Assembly: GCA_965112735.1 (NCBI GenBank)
Contig: OZ218957.1
Coordinates: forward strand, 3,286,001-3,350,000
Length of the DNA stretch: 64,000 nt
Reading direction: 5' to 3'
From: Phaeosaccion multiseriatum
Taxonomy: Eukaryota; Ochrophyta, other classes
The notes under the pieces are model-generated. The model ran no database searches and had not been told where the DNA came from. It saw nothing but the letters and a program-made list of their open reading frames with translations. A program made the position numbers and the translations under genes. Below are positions 44,595 to 56,348 of the stretch, one piece after another. Every line of letters begins with the position of its first letter. Position 1 is the first letter of the stretch.

Positions 44595-45232
44595 GAGGAG
44601 GAGGAGGAGGAGGAGGTGGTGGTGCGGGGGGGGGGGGGGAAGCAGCAGACGTAAGGGCCGTGTCCGGCGGGTGGGAGTGGAGGAGGACTGCCGCTGCTGA
44701 GCAAGAGAGGCAGGAGAGGAAGGACAGGCTGTACACACTAGGGCTTGCCTCGTCCTCTGTGCCTCGGACGGCCCCCCTCAGCAAGATCGACACCACAGTC
44801 GGTGCCCTCGGTGCCCTGGCCGGCCTGTGCCATCTTGTCGGTGTGCTCTGCTGTCTCGCCTTTATGGCCTTGGTGCTGCTGCTCTTCGACCACAACTTCG
44901 CCTACGGTCGGCCCGTATTCGCCTACCTCATGTACGGGGCGATGGCCCTCCTCGCGGCCACCTTTATACTTCCTGCCGTTGCCTTTTACATGGTCACGCA
45001 GGTACGTGGTGGTGCGGCTGTTGGTGATATATACACCTCATCGATACGTTGGTGTTTGTGATGGGATAGGCCATGTATGGCCCTGCCTTGCTCCGCCTCC
45101 GACTCAACTCTCCCCTCCCCTCCCTTACCCACCCCTCCCCTCCCCTCCCCCCTCCCCCCTCCCCTCTACTACTCCTCTCTTCCTCCACCTATCCCTGCAC
45201 CTATCTGCCTCTCCCCCCCGCAACTGCCCCTG

Positions 45233-45276
<44 letters not shown>

Positions 45277-46226
45277 CAGGGGAGATTCACATCCGCCGTA
45301 CTGGAGCAACTGGAGGAGGATGGTAAGTACGACCGCCTCCCAGCTCGGAGCCCCACCTCCCACCTCCCACCTTATTACGGAGCTCTCTTCGTTGTCTTGC
45401 ATTCAGAAATCAACAACGTTTGCCCTTCGTGTATCCCTCCCTCCCTCCCTCCCATATCAACACAGGTTTCCTCTGCGAAGAGACGACCGACCTCAACAGC
45501 AAGTACGGCTTCGTGGCCACCGGCTTTGCCCTCGCCGCCCACTTTTGCTTCGTCTCTGTCCTTGCAATTTATCAGAAAGAAGCGGACACCGCACTCTCAG
45601 ACAGGCTTCAGCGAAGGGCCACGGCCGTCGGATCCATGAGGGCAGCAGTAGCAGGGGGGGGGGGGGCAGGGGACCCCGGGGGGTTGCGCGGGGGGTTCGG
45701 CGGGGTACGAAACAAGGTTTTCGGCGGGCTGCGGAAGGGTGTGGGAAGGGGGGTCAAGGGCAGTGCCGGCGGGGGCGCATTCGTCAATAGTCGGGGAGGA
45801 GGAGGAGGAGGAGGAGGAGGGGGTGGTGCTGCTTTCGGTGGCCAAAGCAGCGGCAGCAGCAGCAACAGGAGGACAGAGGCAGGCCGAGACTACGGTCGGA
45901 TTGAGGAGGGAGGCGCAGTAGGGAAGGTAGACAAGGTAGACAAGGCCGGCGGAGGGGAGGGCCATGTTGCCACCGGCGGCAGCGGGCCAAGCAGCCGCCA
46001 CGACACCAGCGCGAGCGGCAGTGGCAGTGGGAGTGGACCAACCAGTAGGCCGGGAAGGAGGCCGGGAAGCACTCGGACCAGCGCAGGAGGAGGAGGAGGA
46101 GGAGGAGGAGGAGGAGGAGGAGGAGGAGGAGGAGGAGGAGGAGGAGGAGTAGGAGGAGGAGGAGGAGGAGAAGGAGGAGGAGGAGGAGGAGGAGGAGGAG
46201 GGGGCACCGGAAGCCAACTATTGTAA
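43175..46226 (+). CDS. Four-helix membrane protein with Gly-rich tail, 627 aa, unknown function
   Basis: Exons: 43175..43339, 43716..43991, 44363..45001, 45280..45322, 45466..46226, phase-consistent. The ATG opens MGNSRQEGEDARV. Four hydrophobic segments: AYFLPVLVLIGVCALGCHLS (exon 2); VGALGALAGLCHLVGVLCC and YGAMALLAATFILPAVAFYM (exon 3); FVATGFALAAHFCFVSVLAI (exon 5). Between helices 1 and 2 is a large, presumably extracytosolic, loop with Asn-rich and Ala/Gly runs. The topology is like tetraspanin/claudin-type proteins, but I see no family motif. The cytosolic tail is dominated by poly-Gly from a GGA array (about 46087-46200) that runs nearly to the stop. Confidence 0.75.
43616..43668 (+). 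repeat. (CCCT)n before an acceptor in the membrane-protein gene
   Basis: About 12 CCCT units upstream of the exon starting at 43716, forming its pyrimidine tract. Confidence 0.9.
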
Positions 46227-46452
46227 ATACTCTTGGACGAACATCAATGGCTAATGGCTGTGAGTGATATATTCGCCTTACTCGCACTGCTACTGCTGCT
46301 GCCACTACACGGCAGTGAGAGCTCCTCCTCCTCCTCCTCCTCCTCCTCCTCCTCCTCCTCCTCCTCCTCCTCCTCCTCCTTCTCCTCCTCCTTCTCCTCC
46401 TCCTCCTCCTCCTCCTCCTCCTCCTCCTCCTCCTCCTTCTCCTCCTCCTCCC
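46086..46452. repeat. (GGA)n and (CTC)n arrays in inverted arrangement across a convergent gene boundary
   Basis: A GGA array (46086..46204) ends the membrane-protein coding region. A CTC array (46320..46452) lies between it and the stop codon of the facing deubiquitinase gene (46459). The two arrays are complementary, 115 bp apart. Confidence 0.9.
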
Positions 46453-46458
46453 ACCCTA

Positions 46459-49400
46459 CTATGGCTCATACAACCCCCTCGAGCTCCTCCTCTTGATGGG
46501 CGGTCCTCCCCCATACCTCCCCACCAAGAAGTCCCACGCCCCCCTTGTGGCGGCTCTGTAGTGCACTTCATAGCGCTTGCCCTCCACAGGCTTCCCGTGT
46601 TGGTCCACCAAGTCGCCATTTGTGATGGGCCCCGGGGGCGGCTGAGTAAAGTCCTCGTCCTCCCTCATGGGCCGGGGTGCGGAAGTTGCAGCAGCACCAG
46701 TTGGTGATATAGCAGGAGTCACAACGAAGTCGCGCCATCGATTGAGCCACGTGTTGGCGATGAGGAAACACTCCGGCTCTTGCTCATGCCCTGGCTGCTC
46801 ATCCTGCTGCTGCTTCGGGGGCTGCTCCGCCCCATCTTCCCCTCGCTCTCGCACGCCTTGCTCCTGTGCTGCTGCTCCTCCTGCCTCCCCCTCCTTCTCG
46901 CCCGCCTCCTCCTCTGTCCGCTTCCCTCCCTGTATGCCTTGATGGTGACTGCCATGTCCATTCATCTCCCCACCCCTCAAGGAGGCAGCGGCGGACACGG
47001 CGGCTGTTGAGGCCGAGGGCACACCCTCCTGCCCTGCCTCTCCGGGCACACCCTCCTGCCCTGCCTCTCCGACAGCAGGCGCAGCAGTTGGTGATACAGC
47101 AGTCTCAACACCACCCTCCTTGCCAGCTCTTTTAGGGGGGACTCTCTCTTCGTCCCCCCCTCCCCCATCTATTGCCATCCCGGCCGCCGCTGAGGAGGGG
47201 GCACCGCCTTTCTCCCCTCGCCCCTCCTCTACTGGCTCTGGCTCTTGCCCTTGCCCATTCTCCTCCCCATCCACTGCCTTCTTCCTTCTATCTGGGTCCA
47301 CCGCGGGCTGTTTCGCAGACAGCGCTTGAACCCTCGCCCTCTCCTGCATCTTGCTGCGCTCCAACGCCAGCGCCTTCGCCTCACACACGGGGCACTCCTC
47401 AAGTGCCAGGAGAGGCCTACACAAACACACAAAGGACTTCCAGTTGCCGCTCTCCTCCTTGCCGCCCCCTCCTCCTCCTTCTTCTTCTCCTTCGTCTCCT
47501 CTCCGTCCTCCTCCTCCTCCTCCTCCTCCTCCTCCTCCTCCTCCCCCTCCTCCTTCCCCTCCTGACAGTCCGACAACGCCGCGGGGCCCATACGCCTCTA
47601 CCAGCCACACGAATGTCTCGAAGGGCACGGCAGCCACCTCCTTGCAGGCCTGCCTCAGCCCCACACTCGGCTTGACAAGGCCGTGTGCACAGGCCACGTG
47701 GTGGTTGCAGACGGGGCCTGGGTGCGAGTGGGAGGCCCACTTACTCAGCCATGCTGTGGATATGAACACTCGTTGAGAGGCTGAGGGTCGACGGGGGGGG
47801 GCGCAACGAGCCCCAGCCCCACCTCCATCAGCAGTTGGTGATACAGCAGGGGCAGCAGCAGTACCTGCCTCCGCCTCCTCGTCCAACATAGCCCTCACGT
47901 CCTCAAACACTCTGTTGAGCTCTGCCTCACAAGGTCCCCTCCCTGAGCAACAATCCCCTTCTTGTACTTGCTGGTCTTCTTCACTCCTCTTGGCGTTCTC
48001 ACCTGCTGCTGCTGCCACTGCTGCTGCCGCGGCTCCTCCTCCTCCTCCTCCACCACCACCACCATCGCGGTCCCTCTCCCTCCTCCTCTTCTGATAAAAA
48101 AGGACATATGGACTCATGGCCTCCACAAACGCCGGTCTGACCACCCTGCATTGGTTGTCATTGAAGTACACCCACCGAGGGTCGTCGCCATCTGCCCCAT
48201 CAAGCACACAGGCGGTGTAGTGCCCCTGACTGAGGTTCCCCGAGTGCTCCACAAGTCCGATGAGATCGTACAGGAAACAGTCGGAGTCGGAGTCCACCGG
48301 AGAGGGAGAGGGAGAGTCCTTCTCATGCCCATACCCTCCTCCTCCTCCTCCTCCTCCTCCTCCTCCTCCTTCTGTGTCGGTTGCATGCGGGGGCGCTGGC
48401 ACCGTCCCCTCCTCCTCATCGCCTCGCGCCCTCTTCCGGCTGGGAGAGGAGGTACCTCTGCTGCTGCTGCTGCTACTGCTGCTGCTGGTGGTGGGGTTGT
48501 TCACCCAGGGGGACATATCAAGCCCTTTGAGAGGAAACACCGTCCTGCATCGCACAAGGCCGTTGGCGAGGTCAGGAATACATACAAAATATACAATACA
48601 TACATACATGGAGCCGCACAACGGAACGACACAGCAGAACGTCAGTGGCCAGCCCTTAGACCTCCCTCTCTCTCTTTGCCGTCTCTTAGTCATTCTCTAC
48701 CCCCCCCCCCCCCCTCTTGGCCCCCTCCACCCCCATTCCCCCCGCTCACCTGTTGCGCAGTTTCTGGCTCCAAAACATGCCCCTCCGAAAGCGTTTAATG
48801 TGTATGCACAAGACCTCCGGGCAGTACGCGAGACAAAGCGTCTTCTCGGCGTCTTGGTGCTCCCCCTTGCAAGTCTTCTTGTTATCGCAATGGTACTGAT
48901 TGGCTCCGCGCAAGTGCTCGCATTTGAAGAAGCTTCGTAGACTTTCCGCAAGAGGAACGCTCTTGACTCCTAGCCACAGACCCATACCAACCACCATACT
49001 GGAGATTGTGCCTCTCTGCTGTATCACCAACTGCTGCTGCTGCTGCTGCTTCTGCTGCTTCTGCTGTACCACTGACCGTTGCTTTCGTTCCTCCTCCTCT
49101 TTCTTCTTCCGCTGCTGCCTTGTTGCTCCCTTGGCATCGACGGAAGTTCTGTCACCCCTCCCGCTCCGATCGATAGAAAACCTCACAGGAGAGACCATTC
49201 CGTTGCTGCCATCCTTGCCTCCCTTGGCGTTCTGGCCTCCTTCCCACCCATCACCACCCTCCTCCCTTCCGATGTCGTCAGTGCTGCCGTTGCTGCCAAC
49301 GCTACATCTACTCTCCGTACTACTCCCAATGCTGCTCAAATCCAGATCCGTAGATGCCACCCCACTCCTCCCACCCCCACCCGTCGCCCTGCCCCCTTCC

Positions 49401-51178
49401 CCTCCTCCCCGCCCCGGCCGTGCCTCCCGATCGCTAACACCAATACTCCCGCAGGTGAGTATTCGCCTCCTCCGCCTCATACTATGCCCATGCCCCTTTC
49501 CACCACCAACCCCTGCGTTGGAGCGAGTACTATTGTCGTACAGGGGCACCGATAAGTCATAACACGCCTCTCTCTGCTCGCTGCTCTTTCCGCACTGGTT
49601 GCATGTGACCCGACTCAGTAGGACTCCCTGGAAGGCGTCTGAGACGGCCGATTGGAGGTAGGGAGCAAGCGGTCGCCTCAACCCCCCGCTAAGCACGTCT
49701 CCCGATCGGTAATAATTGTCTCCCTTCTCGTCCACATTCTTTCTCTTCTTGTTGCTGTTGCTGTCCTCCTTCTCCCCCTCCCCCTCCTGCTCCTCCTCCT
49801 CCCCCTCCTCCTCCTCCCCCATCACCTGCACGGCGGAGGAGGCACAGACGGGATGCACAGGCTGCTGAAGCTCGTCCTGCACAGCGTCTAATATGCAGCG
49901 CAAGGCTTCGTGGGCATCGTGCTGCTCAAAGCCGCGGAAGTGGGGGTTGCGCGCCTCTAGAGCCGTCAACACTGCCCTCACACCCCCTCCCCCTCCCCAT
50001 GCCCCTCCTCCTCCTCCTCCTCCTCCCGCCCCAAGGGCGTTGCCATTTCCCTGACTCCCGCCAGCGCCGCTACTCCTTCCCCGCCCTCCTCCTCCTCCTC
50101 CTCCTCCTCCTCCTCCTCTATCCCGCCGCCGCATCGCCGCCACCATCCCTGCTCTCCTCTCCTCCTCGCTGTCCTCTGCGAGACTGCGAATGAGACCTGC
50201 CAATGCTAGACTCATGGAATGCGGTCTCCGCGTGAAGTGCGTGAGAGGAGGGGTGGCAGGAGGAGCCGCAGGGGGAGAGGAAGGGGCTTGAGGTGCCTGT
50301 TGGGGCATATGGGTGGGTGGAGGTGCCCCCGAGGGGGCTGTGGAAGAGGAGGGTAACTTTGATGGGGTTTCCTGCTCGCCTTTTTCATCTGACACCCGTT
50401 GCCGCCCCCGCCCCTCTCCCTCTCCCTTCCCCGCCCCCTCCTCCTCCTCCTCCTCCTCCTCCTCCTCCTTCTCCTCCTCCTCCTCCTCCTCCTCCTCCTC
50501 CTCCTCCCCCGCCCCCTCCTCCTCCTCCTCCTCCTGCTCCTGCTGCTGCTGCTGCTGCTCCGGTATCACCAACTGCTTGTTCGAGGGCTTCATGGGGTCC
50601 AGCGTCTCAGGTCGGTCGCCAAGAAAGATGTTGTGCCTGAGGTGCAGGGACAAGGGTCGGCATCTCAGCAGCACCTGAAGGGTGGAGTTGAGATAACAAG
50701 TATTGCCTAGGTTCGGCAGGCCCTGATACTTCTGCCCATGCTCTTGGTCAAGCAGCAGCGGCAGCAGCTCCGTCGCCAGAGGAGGAGGGGGCGGTAAGAG
50801 CCCGGCAGGGTGCGTGGAGGCCGAAAGCCCACGCGAGGCGGGTGAAAATCTCGCCTCTCTGCTCGCTGCTGCTCCTCCCTTGGCTGCTGTATTACCAACT
50901 GCTGCCACTGCTGCTACTGCCGCTGGTGGTGGTGCCGCTCCTGGTGAGGCTGCTGTATCGCCAGCTGCTGCTGCTGCTGCTGCTGCTGGTTGTGGTGGTG
51001 GTGGTAGTGATGGTGACGCTGATGGGGCTGGTGGTGAAGGGCTTTGAGGCTGCAACTCTCCTGGCCTCGACTCTACGGGCTCTGTCCTTCTTTCTATAGG
51101 TGCAGATGTTGCAGGCGAACTCTCTGCATTCGAGAGCACGCTGATGGGTAGGGAAGCATGGGAATCCACGACTTCCAT
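46459..51178 (-). CDS. Ubiquitin-specific protease with two C-terminal DUSP domains (USP20/33-like), 1504 aa
   Basis: Exons 48750..51178 and 46459..48544, joined in phase 2. The catalytic Cys box is GLPNLGNTCYLNSTLQVL (Cys161). HFRGFEQHDAHEALRCI is the second conserved box. LLSRVTCNQCGKSSEQREACYDLSVPL and the C..C site in CEHLRGANQYHCDNKKTC are the zinc-ribbon parts. The His box is SQGHYTACV (near residue 920) with WVYFNDNQCRVV. Two DUSP-like domains follow: FISTAWLSKWASHSHPGPVCN and FLIANTWLNRW...PGPITNGDL...WDFLVGRYGGGPPIKR. This order matches USP20/USP33, so it should remove ubiquitin from protein substrates. Large Glu/Asp, Gln and Gly runs interrupt the catalytic domain. At least six copies of the dispersed word are translated here, in different frames and orientations (AVSPTA, AISPTG, QLVIQQ, AVGNTA, AGDTAA). 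Confidence 0.92.
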
Positions 51179-51934
51179 CCCCTCTATGCGCTTGCTGGTC
51201 AGCGCGCTGTGTCACCCCCTCCTTCCTCCCCTCCAGCCAGAGCGCCGTCTTCTCTCCTGCTCTCGTATCGTACACCTGTGAGGGCGAGGAGCAGGCAAAG
51301 CAGAAAGCAGACCGAAGTGGGCAGGAGGTGTTTGTGCACAGGTCCGTGGGTGCTTAGCGACACATATGCCACGCCATGCTGTGCTATGCTGCCCCTCCTT
51401 CCTCCATTCTCTCACTTGGCTCAGTCCTTAACCTTCCTTCGACTCGCTTGCTTCTCTTTTCGAATGACCAAGACTGTCCGTCACACCCTCTCTTCAATTT
51501 CATCGTCCTTCCTCCCACTCCCACACTCTTATCTCTTTCCTCTCCTACCTAGTCAGTTGTGATGCCAGAGAGGGAGGAGAAAGGGCCCAAAGTATGGCAG
51601 TGGAAGCTGCCGCAAGTAGCGAAACAGCAGCACCAGCCCTGGTGGGGGAAAAAAGGTCAGAGGCGAGCGCTGCTACAAGGTCGCCGCCTTTCTGATAAGA
51701 GAAAAGTGCTGCGCTTGCCTCTCTGCAGAGAGAAGGCAGTGGGGAGTGGGGAGCGTAAAGTTTGAGTTTCAGTGCAGTGTTTAGGACGCTCTCGACAGAG
51801 AGGGAAGGGCGACCCAGCTTAAAAAGTAGAGCACCAGCACCAGCAGCATCGCAAGAGGAAGCCTCCTGAAGTCTGGAGGGAGGAGCTCCCGTCCTTAGAA
51901 GCAGGCTCTGAAAGAGCGGCGCGCGCTGGGAGAG
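51179..51934. other. Divergent spacer between the deubiquitinase and Ac45-like genes
   Basis: 756 bp that should contain both promoters. No repeat array and no coding exon recognised. The minus-strand frame 51545-52108 overlaps the first exon of the Ac45-like gene and looks like a shadow. Confidence 0.45.
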
Positions 51935-52632
51935 ATGGGGAGGAAGACAGCGAGGGCAGCTGCAGCTGTGCTTTGCTGCTGGGCTGCGGGAGCCAGAGCT
52001 GCAGCAGAAGGAGGCAATGATGCGACTGCCGCTGCTGCAACAGCTAGCGTTGGTACGGGAGGAAAGAAGACCAGATACAACGCTGTCGACCTTCCCGCGG
52101 AGTGCCACCGGCCGTTCCCCGGTTTTCTTTGGGGCAGCAGCTCTGGTGGATTGATTTCTGAAGCCTTGGCAGCGCGCCCAGAGCGTGGTTGGGACTCCAT
52201 CTTCGGACTCGGGCAGGCAAAGGACAACCAGCAGGTCGTGGAGGTGTTGGTTGAGGCATCAGGGGCCGCGAAGGAGGGTAAGAAGGCGAAGGCGGTCGAG
52301 GCTGTGCTCCTCGTGCTTTCTCAGGTACGAAGGAAAGGAATAGTGGCAAGGGTGGATGGTGCATCCAAGGGTGGGGAAAGCAGCAGGAGAGGAGGTGTCG
52401 CCGACAATTGGAGATGTGCAGGTCTCCTAAGCTGTTGATTCGGTCAAAAGATCTGTTCGGCTCCCTCCACCCCGCACAAGCATCCGCTTCCTTCCTTCCT
52501 TGCATGAATGAATCACGCCGCATGTGCGCTACCCAACTTGTCTGCTGTTACATGTATCTCTGTCCCTCCTTAGGGTGAGGGCTTCTCTACTTCATCTGTG
52601 AGTGAGGCCGTCGCTGGACGACAAGCAGCAGC

Positions 52633-52665
<33 letters not shown>

Positions 52666-53502
52666 GAACCAACAACAACAGCCCTCCGCAATGCACTGCC
52701 AGAGCTCTCATGCTGTGCTTCCGTACGTGTACCCTGCCGCTCAAGCCCCGGCAGAGCATCTACAGGCCGCCGCTGCCCAGGGGGGCGGCTCGTATCGCGA
52801 GCACTCTGCGCAGGAGGTGCTGGAGCTGCTGACAGGGGAGGAAGGGAGGGAGCTGCTCAGCGATGGAAGAGTTGACTTTATTGTCGCAAGGTGAGGGAGG
52901 GTGTGAGTGAGGGCGAATGTGCGGGAGCTGTGTGTGTATACCTCTGGCTCTGGTCTTTGTCGCCTCTGTCGAAGCTGTGGCCTCCGTCCTTCACTCACTG
53001 CTCTTCTTCTGCCCACCCCTCCTGTTGCTTTCTTCACCAACCCACCCACCCACCCACCTCCAGGCTCCCTCGAGACTCGCCCTTCACCGAGTCGGACAGG
53101 CTTGTGCAGGCCCTACATACGGCCCTCCAAGGCGCCAGCAACAGTCCTGCAAGGGAGGGAGAGGGAGGGGAGGAGGAGGAGGAGGAGGAGGAGGCAAGCC
53201 TTGTGGAGCCAAGTAGCAGAGAGGGAAGAAGCTTTGTAGTGGCGTGGACGGGGGACTACAGCCACTCCGAGTGCGGGCGACGACAGCTCAGGGAAGAGAA
53301 CCACACCGCGCGACGGCGGCTCCAGGACGTGTCTCGGTCCGCCCGTACCATCAAGAGTACGCCGGACATCCTCACGGGCATACTCCTGTTGGTGCTCTTC
53401 CTCTTCATCGGACTCACAGGCCTCAACTGTCTGGGGGAAATCTCCTATCCCACCACCTTTGTCGCCACCGGTAAGGGCCCCGCTGTCGGAAAGGAGTATT
53501 GA
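51935..53502 (+). CDS. V-ATPase accessory subunit Ac45/S1-like type I membrane protein, 381 aa
   Basis: Exons: 51935..52324, 52574..52890, 53064..53502, phase-consistent. N-terminal signal peptide (MGRKTARAAAAVLCCWAAG), a luminal region with short alpha/beta stretches (FPGFLWGSSSGGL, SAQEVLELLTGEEGREL, FTESDRLVQALHTALQGA, RSFVVAWTGDYS) and a C-terminal helix plus tail: TPDILTGILLLVLFLFIGL, then PTTFVATGKGPAVGKEY. The helix and the short cytosolic tail with KGP resemble the Ac45 (ATP6AP1)/Voa1/BIG1 group, which helps assemble the V0 sector of the proton pump. The call rests on layout and tail pattern; the luminal part is divergent and has Ala and Glu runs. Confidence 0.58.
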
Positions 53503-53948
53503 GCACTGGGGAGATACGGTGTTGGTTTGGTTTAAGGGGGGAGGGGAGAAGGGAGGAGGAGGGAAGGAGGGGGACTGTACCAGACACTGTTGGGAAGGAG
53601 GGTAACTGTACCAGACGCTATTGAGTCCACCGCCGAACCGAACCCCCATACCCCGGCCGCCGGAGTTTTTGAACCCCCAATAGCGGGGGACTACGAGGCC
53701 GATTGGTCTGACTTGCGGCCTCGTCGCCGTATGGCACCCCACGGCTTCACTCCATAGTGTAATAAATAGTACGATGCTTGTTAGCATGTTAGAAGTATTG
53801 AATTAGGGCACCGCGTACATTGTTTGGGGGCGGTACAAAAACCCACACTCCCCCCTGTGGGATTCCTCGGCAACAGGCAAGCAACATGCTTGAGAGAGAG
53901 AGAGAGAGAGAAGAACGGAGGAATCACTCGGAGAGGAATGACGTTTCA
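53503..53948. other. Convergent spacer with short structured repeats
   Basis: Between two genes reading towards each other. A 31-bp unit occurs twice in tandem (53561..53591 and 53592..53622, sharing ACTGTACCAGAC). A 7-bp perfect inverted repeat (GAGGCCG/CGGCCTC, 53696..53723) follows. An AT-rich stretch (about 53755-53775) may hold a polyadenylation signal. Confidence 0.45.
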
Positions 53949-55945
53949 TCACTTGACGTCACAAGTGTCGGGCACGCCGAACCTCCCGCTGGTGCCCAAG
54001 TGCCGCTGCACCACACCGCCCGATTGCTCCGCCTCGAGGATGACGTCGAATCTGTTGTTGGGCAACACTGAACTCTTGTTGCCCCCAACAGACGTGTAGA
54101 AAGGCTTGGAGGGGAACTTGCCCAGCGTGGTTTGGCTCAGTGGCTTGGTGAGCTCCTGCTGGTCGTGCGGCACCCCCCTCACCAGGAAAGGGTTCCTCCA
54201 GCTCTCCATGTACTCGCTCCCCTCGGCTACCCCTCTCTTGTACGCAGGGAGGGGCACCTTATTGCCTGCGTTGAACTCTCTCGGACCCACCTGTGCCATT
54301 TGTGTGATGTGGTGACGTTGGTGATGTTGTGATTGCAAGCACAGTAGGGCGTTCAGAGCAGAGCGGAGCAGCGCACAGCAGAGCAAACGAGACCAGAGCT
54401 GATCTGAACATAAGAGGGGTGTCCAAGTGCGAAGACCAAGGTCAGCCCTCCCCTCCCCTCCTCACCATCTTTAGCCTGTGGAGAGCCTTCTCCTGGTCCT
54501 GCCGAGCCTTGTCCTGCGCGTACGGTGTCTGTGCCTGCACCGAGCGCCTCGACTCAGGTAGGATGGCCTTGCTCCTCTGAGTGCCGTTCATGTCCTTCTC
54601 AAGGCCGCGTTTGGTGTAGCCTCTGGTGCGCAGCAGCTCCTTAACGTTCGCTGTGATGTGCATCTCCACAGGGAGACCGGAGATGGTGGGGAGCTGGTCC
54701 TGTGTGTTTAGTACGTAGGCAAGACGGAGAAAGAGAGAGGCGGGGAGAGGAGGGTGGGGGAGAGGAGAGGAGGCAGAGAAGGGAAGAGGAGAGGAGTGGG
54801 GTATGACCTCGTTAGCGGGAGAGATGCCGGATGCCGAGGTTGGATGATGGATGCACACACGTGCAATCCAAGAGGGGAAGCGAGTGAGTTTTTCCTTTCT
54901 TCCTTACCTGGGCGTAGGGCGAGTTGAAGACTCCTGCTGATGAGGCCGTGCTGAGAAGATGGTGCAAGTTTCTTGTCACCTTCTTGACTCCATTGAGGAA
55001 CTCCTGTTGAGTGAGTCAGTGGCATGGGGCACATGAATGGCAACAAGTTCACATAGCAAGTCAGTGACTGATCACAGCACGCTCAAGTAGTGCGTGTGAG
55101 TGATGTCCCCATCTGTCCGTTATGTCCCCATCCCTGAGTGATGCCCGGGGAGGGGGGAGAGTGTGTGCAATCATTCCACAAAGGTATGACATCCTATCCC
55201 TCACCTCCTGCTGGGTCTTTGCCTGCTGCTCCTGTAGCTCCATGTTGTATTGCCGCAGAGTGTCGCGCATGTTATTACCGACGTCAGCGATGCCCCGTAG
55301 ATACATTTGCCGCTTGCGGTGATCGTAGTTGTACTTGCGACTGATATATCCGTGGTACGCGCATTGGATCACCAAAGCCTGAAAAGAAGAGAAGGCGAAG
55401 ACAGACCACGCGAGGACATGGGTGGGGGCAAGAGAATATGCGGTCAGAGAGGAGAGAAGCACGCCGTCTCTCTATGTACGTGTGCGTGAATGTTGGTGTG
55501 TGTGTCTAGTCCCCCCCCCTCTGGACCGTTCTACTCGCCCCCTCCGTCCAAAGCGCTGCTGAAGGAGCGAACGAGTCCTCTGCGCATGGGAACTCAAGCT
55601 CTGCTATGCTATCAACTCTTGCTCTCTCTCACCCATCCTCCTCTCATCAACGCAAAGACGTACATGGTAGTGATAGATCGCCAAGTTCTCCTTCTCTCGT
55701 CGCCCCTGCTGCACTTCCGACGCCTTGCCTCTCCCTCTCCATCCGCGGAAGCTGCGCTGTATCTCTACGCACGCCGCCCGCTTGTGGCCCACCTCCTCGC
55801 GAACCTGTTTCCCTCTGTATATACGCTGCACACAAGTGCAAGCGCCAAGCTCGGCCTCCCGCCTGGCCTCTTGCTCTTCTCTCCGCCGAGTCAGCTCCTC
55901 GTGAATCTCACTCCGTCCCTCCCATATCGCCATAAAGTCTGTCAT
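53949..55945 (-). CDS. SPATA17: SPATA17-like axonemal IQ-motif protein, 375 aa, 5 exons
   Basis: Exons: 55664..55945, 55205..55378, 54908..55003, 54466..54699, 53949..54290, all phase 0. ATG at 55945 (MTDFMAIWEGRSEI). IQ motifs: CVQRIYRGKQVREEV, CVEIQRSFRGWRGRGK and ALVIQCAYHGYISRKY, expected to bind calmodulin or a similar light chain. Then comes a coiled-coil stretch (NMELQEQQAKTQQE) and LHHLLSTASSAGVFNSPYAQ, which parallels the LLSTKQIPGIYNSPF-type element of animal SPATA17. Length (375 against about 361) and domain order agree. SPATA17 proteins are found in flagellated eukaryotes and act in the axoneme. It is divergent from the CFAP20-domain gene, 400 bp away, so a shared promoter region is plausible. 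Confidence 0.82.
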
Positions 55946-56348
55946 CTCTGACGAGCTGCTGGGCTGGTGCGGTCCTCCTACTCCTCCGCCAGGAAAGCGA
56001 GGACGCTTTCCCTCCTATCGTGCCAAGGGCCAACACCCCCTTCCTCTCCCACAGCTTTCTTGCTCCTGTTCGAACGAAGCAAGCGCCAGTGATGGAGGTG
56101 GTGCGGGTCAGGTGGGAGGCATACTTCGAGTCGGTGACGAGCGCCTCGTGCAGGAGCTGGCCTCGGGTGTGTGTTATCCGTAGCCCAACCTCTCCGAGTC
56201 TCGCAATTCTACGGTTTCGAGGGACTCCGCGCCAGCGTGTTCAATTTTTCCGCCAGTTGACGTGCTAAAGAGGATTATCTAAAGAGGCATATATATTACG
56301 CTAAAGAGGCCACAAGAACAAGCAAGAACAAGCAAGCAGTAGGTAACC
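55946..56348. promoter_or_regulatory. Divergent promoter region of SPATA17 and the CFAP20-like gene
   Basis: 403 bp between the two start codons. CTAAAGAGG occurs three times in direct orientation (56265..56273, 56279..56287, 56301..56309), with TATATATTAC between the second and third copies, 40-85 bp upstream of the CFAP20-like ATG. This looks like a core promoter with a repeated protein-binding site. The functional reading is inference. Confidence 0.5.

Noticed and set aside
55366-55382. Copy of the dispersed word in SPATA17 (TTGGTGATCCAA)
   Set aside because: It codes for a genuine IQ motif (ALVIQCAYHGY) conserved in the family and only partly matches the word, so it is probably coincidence.
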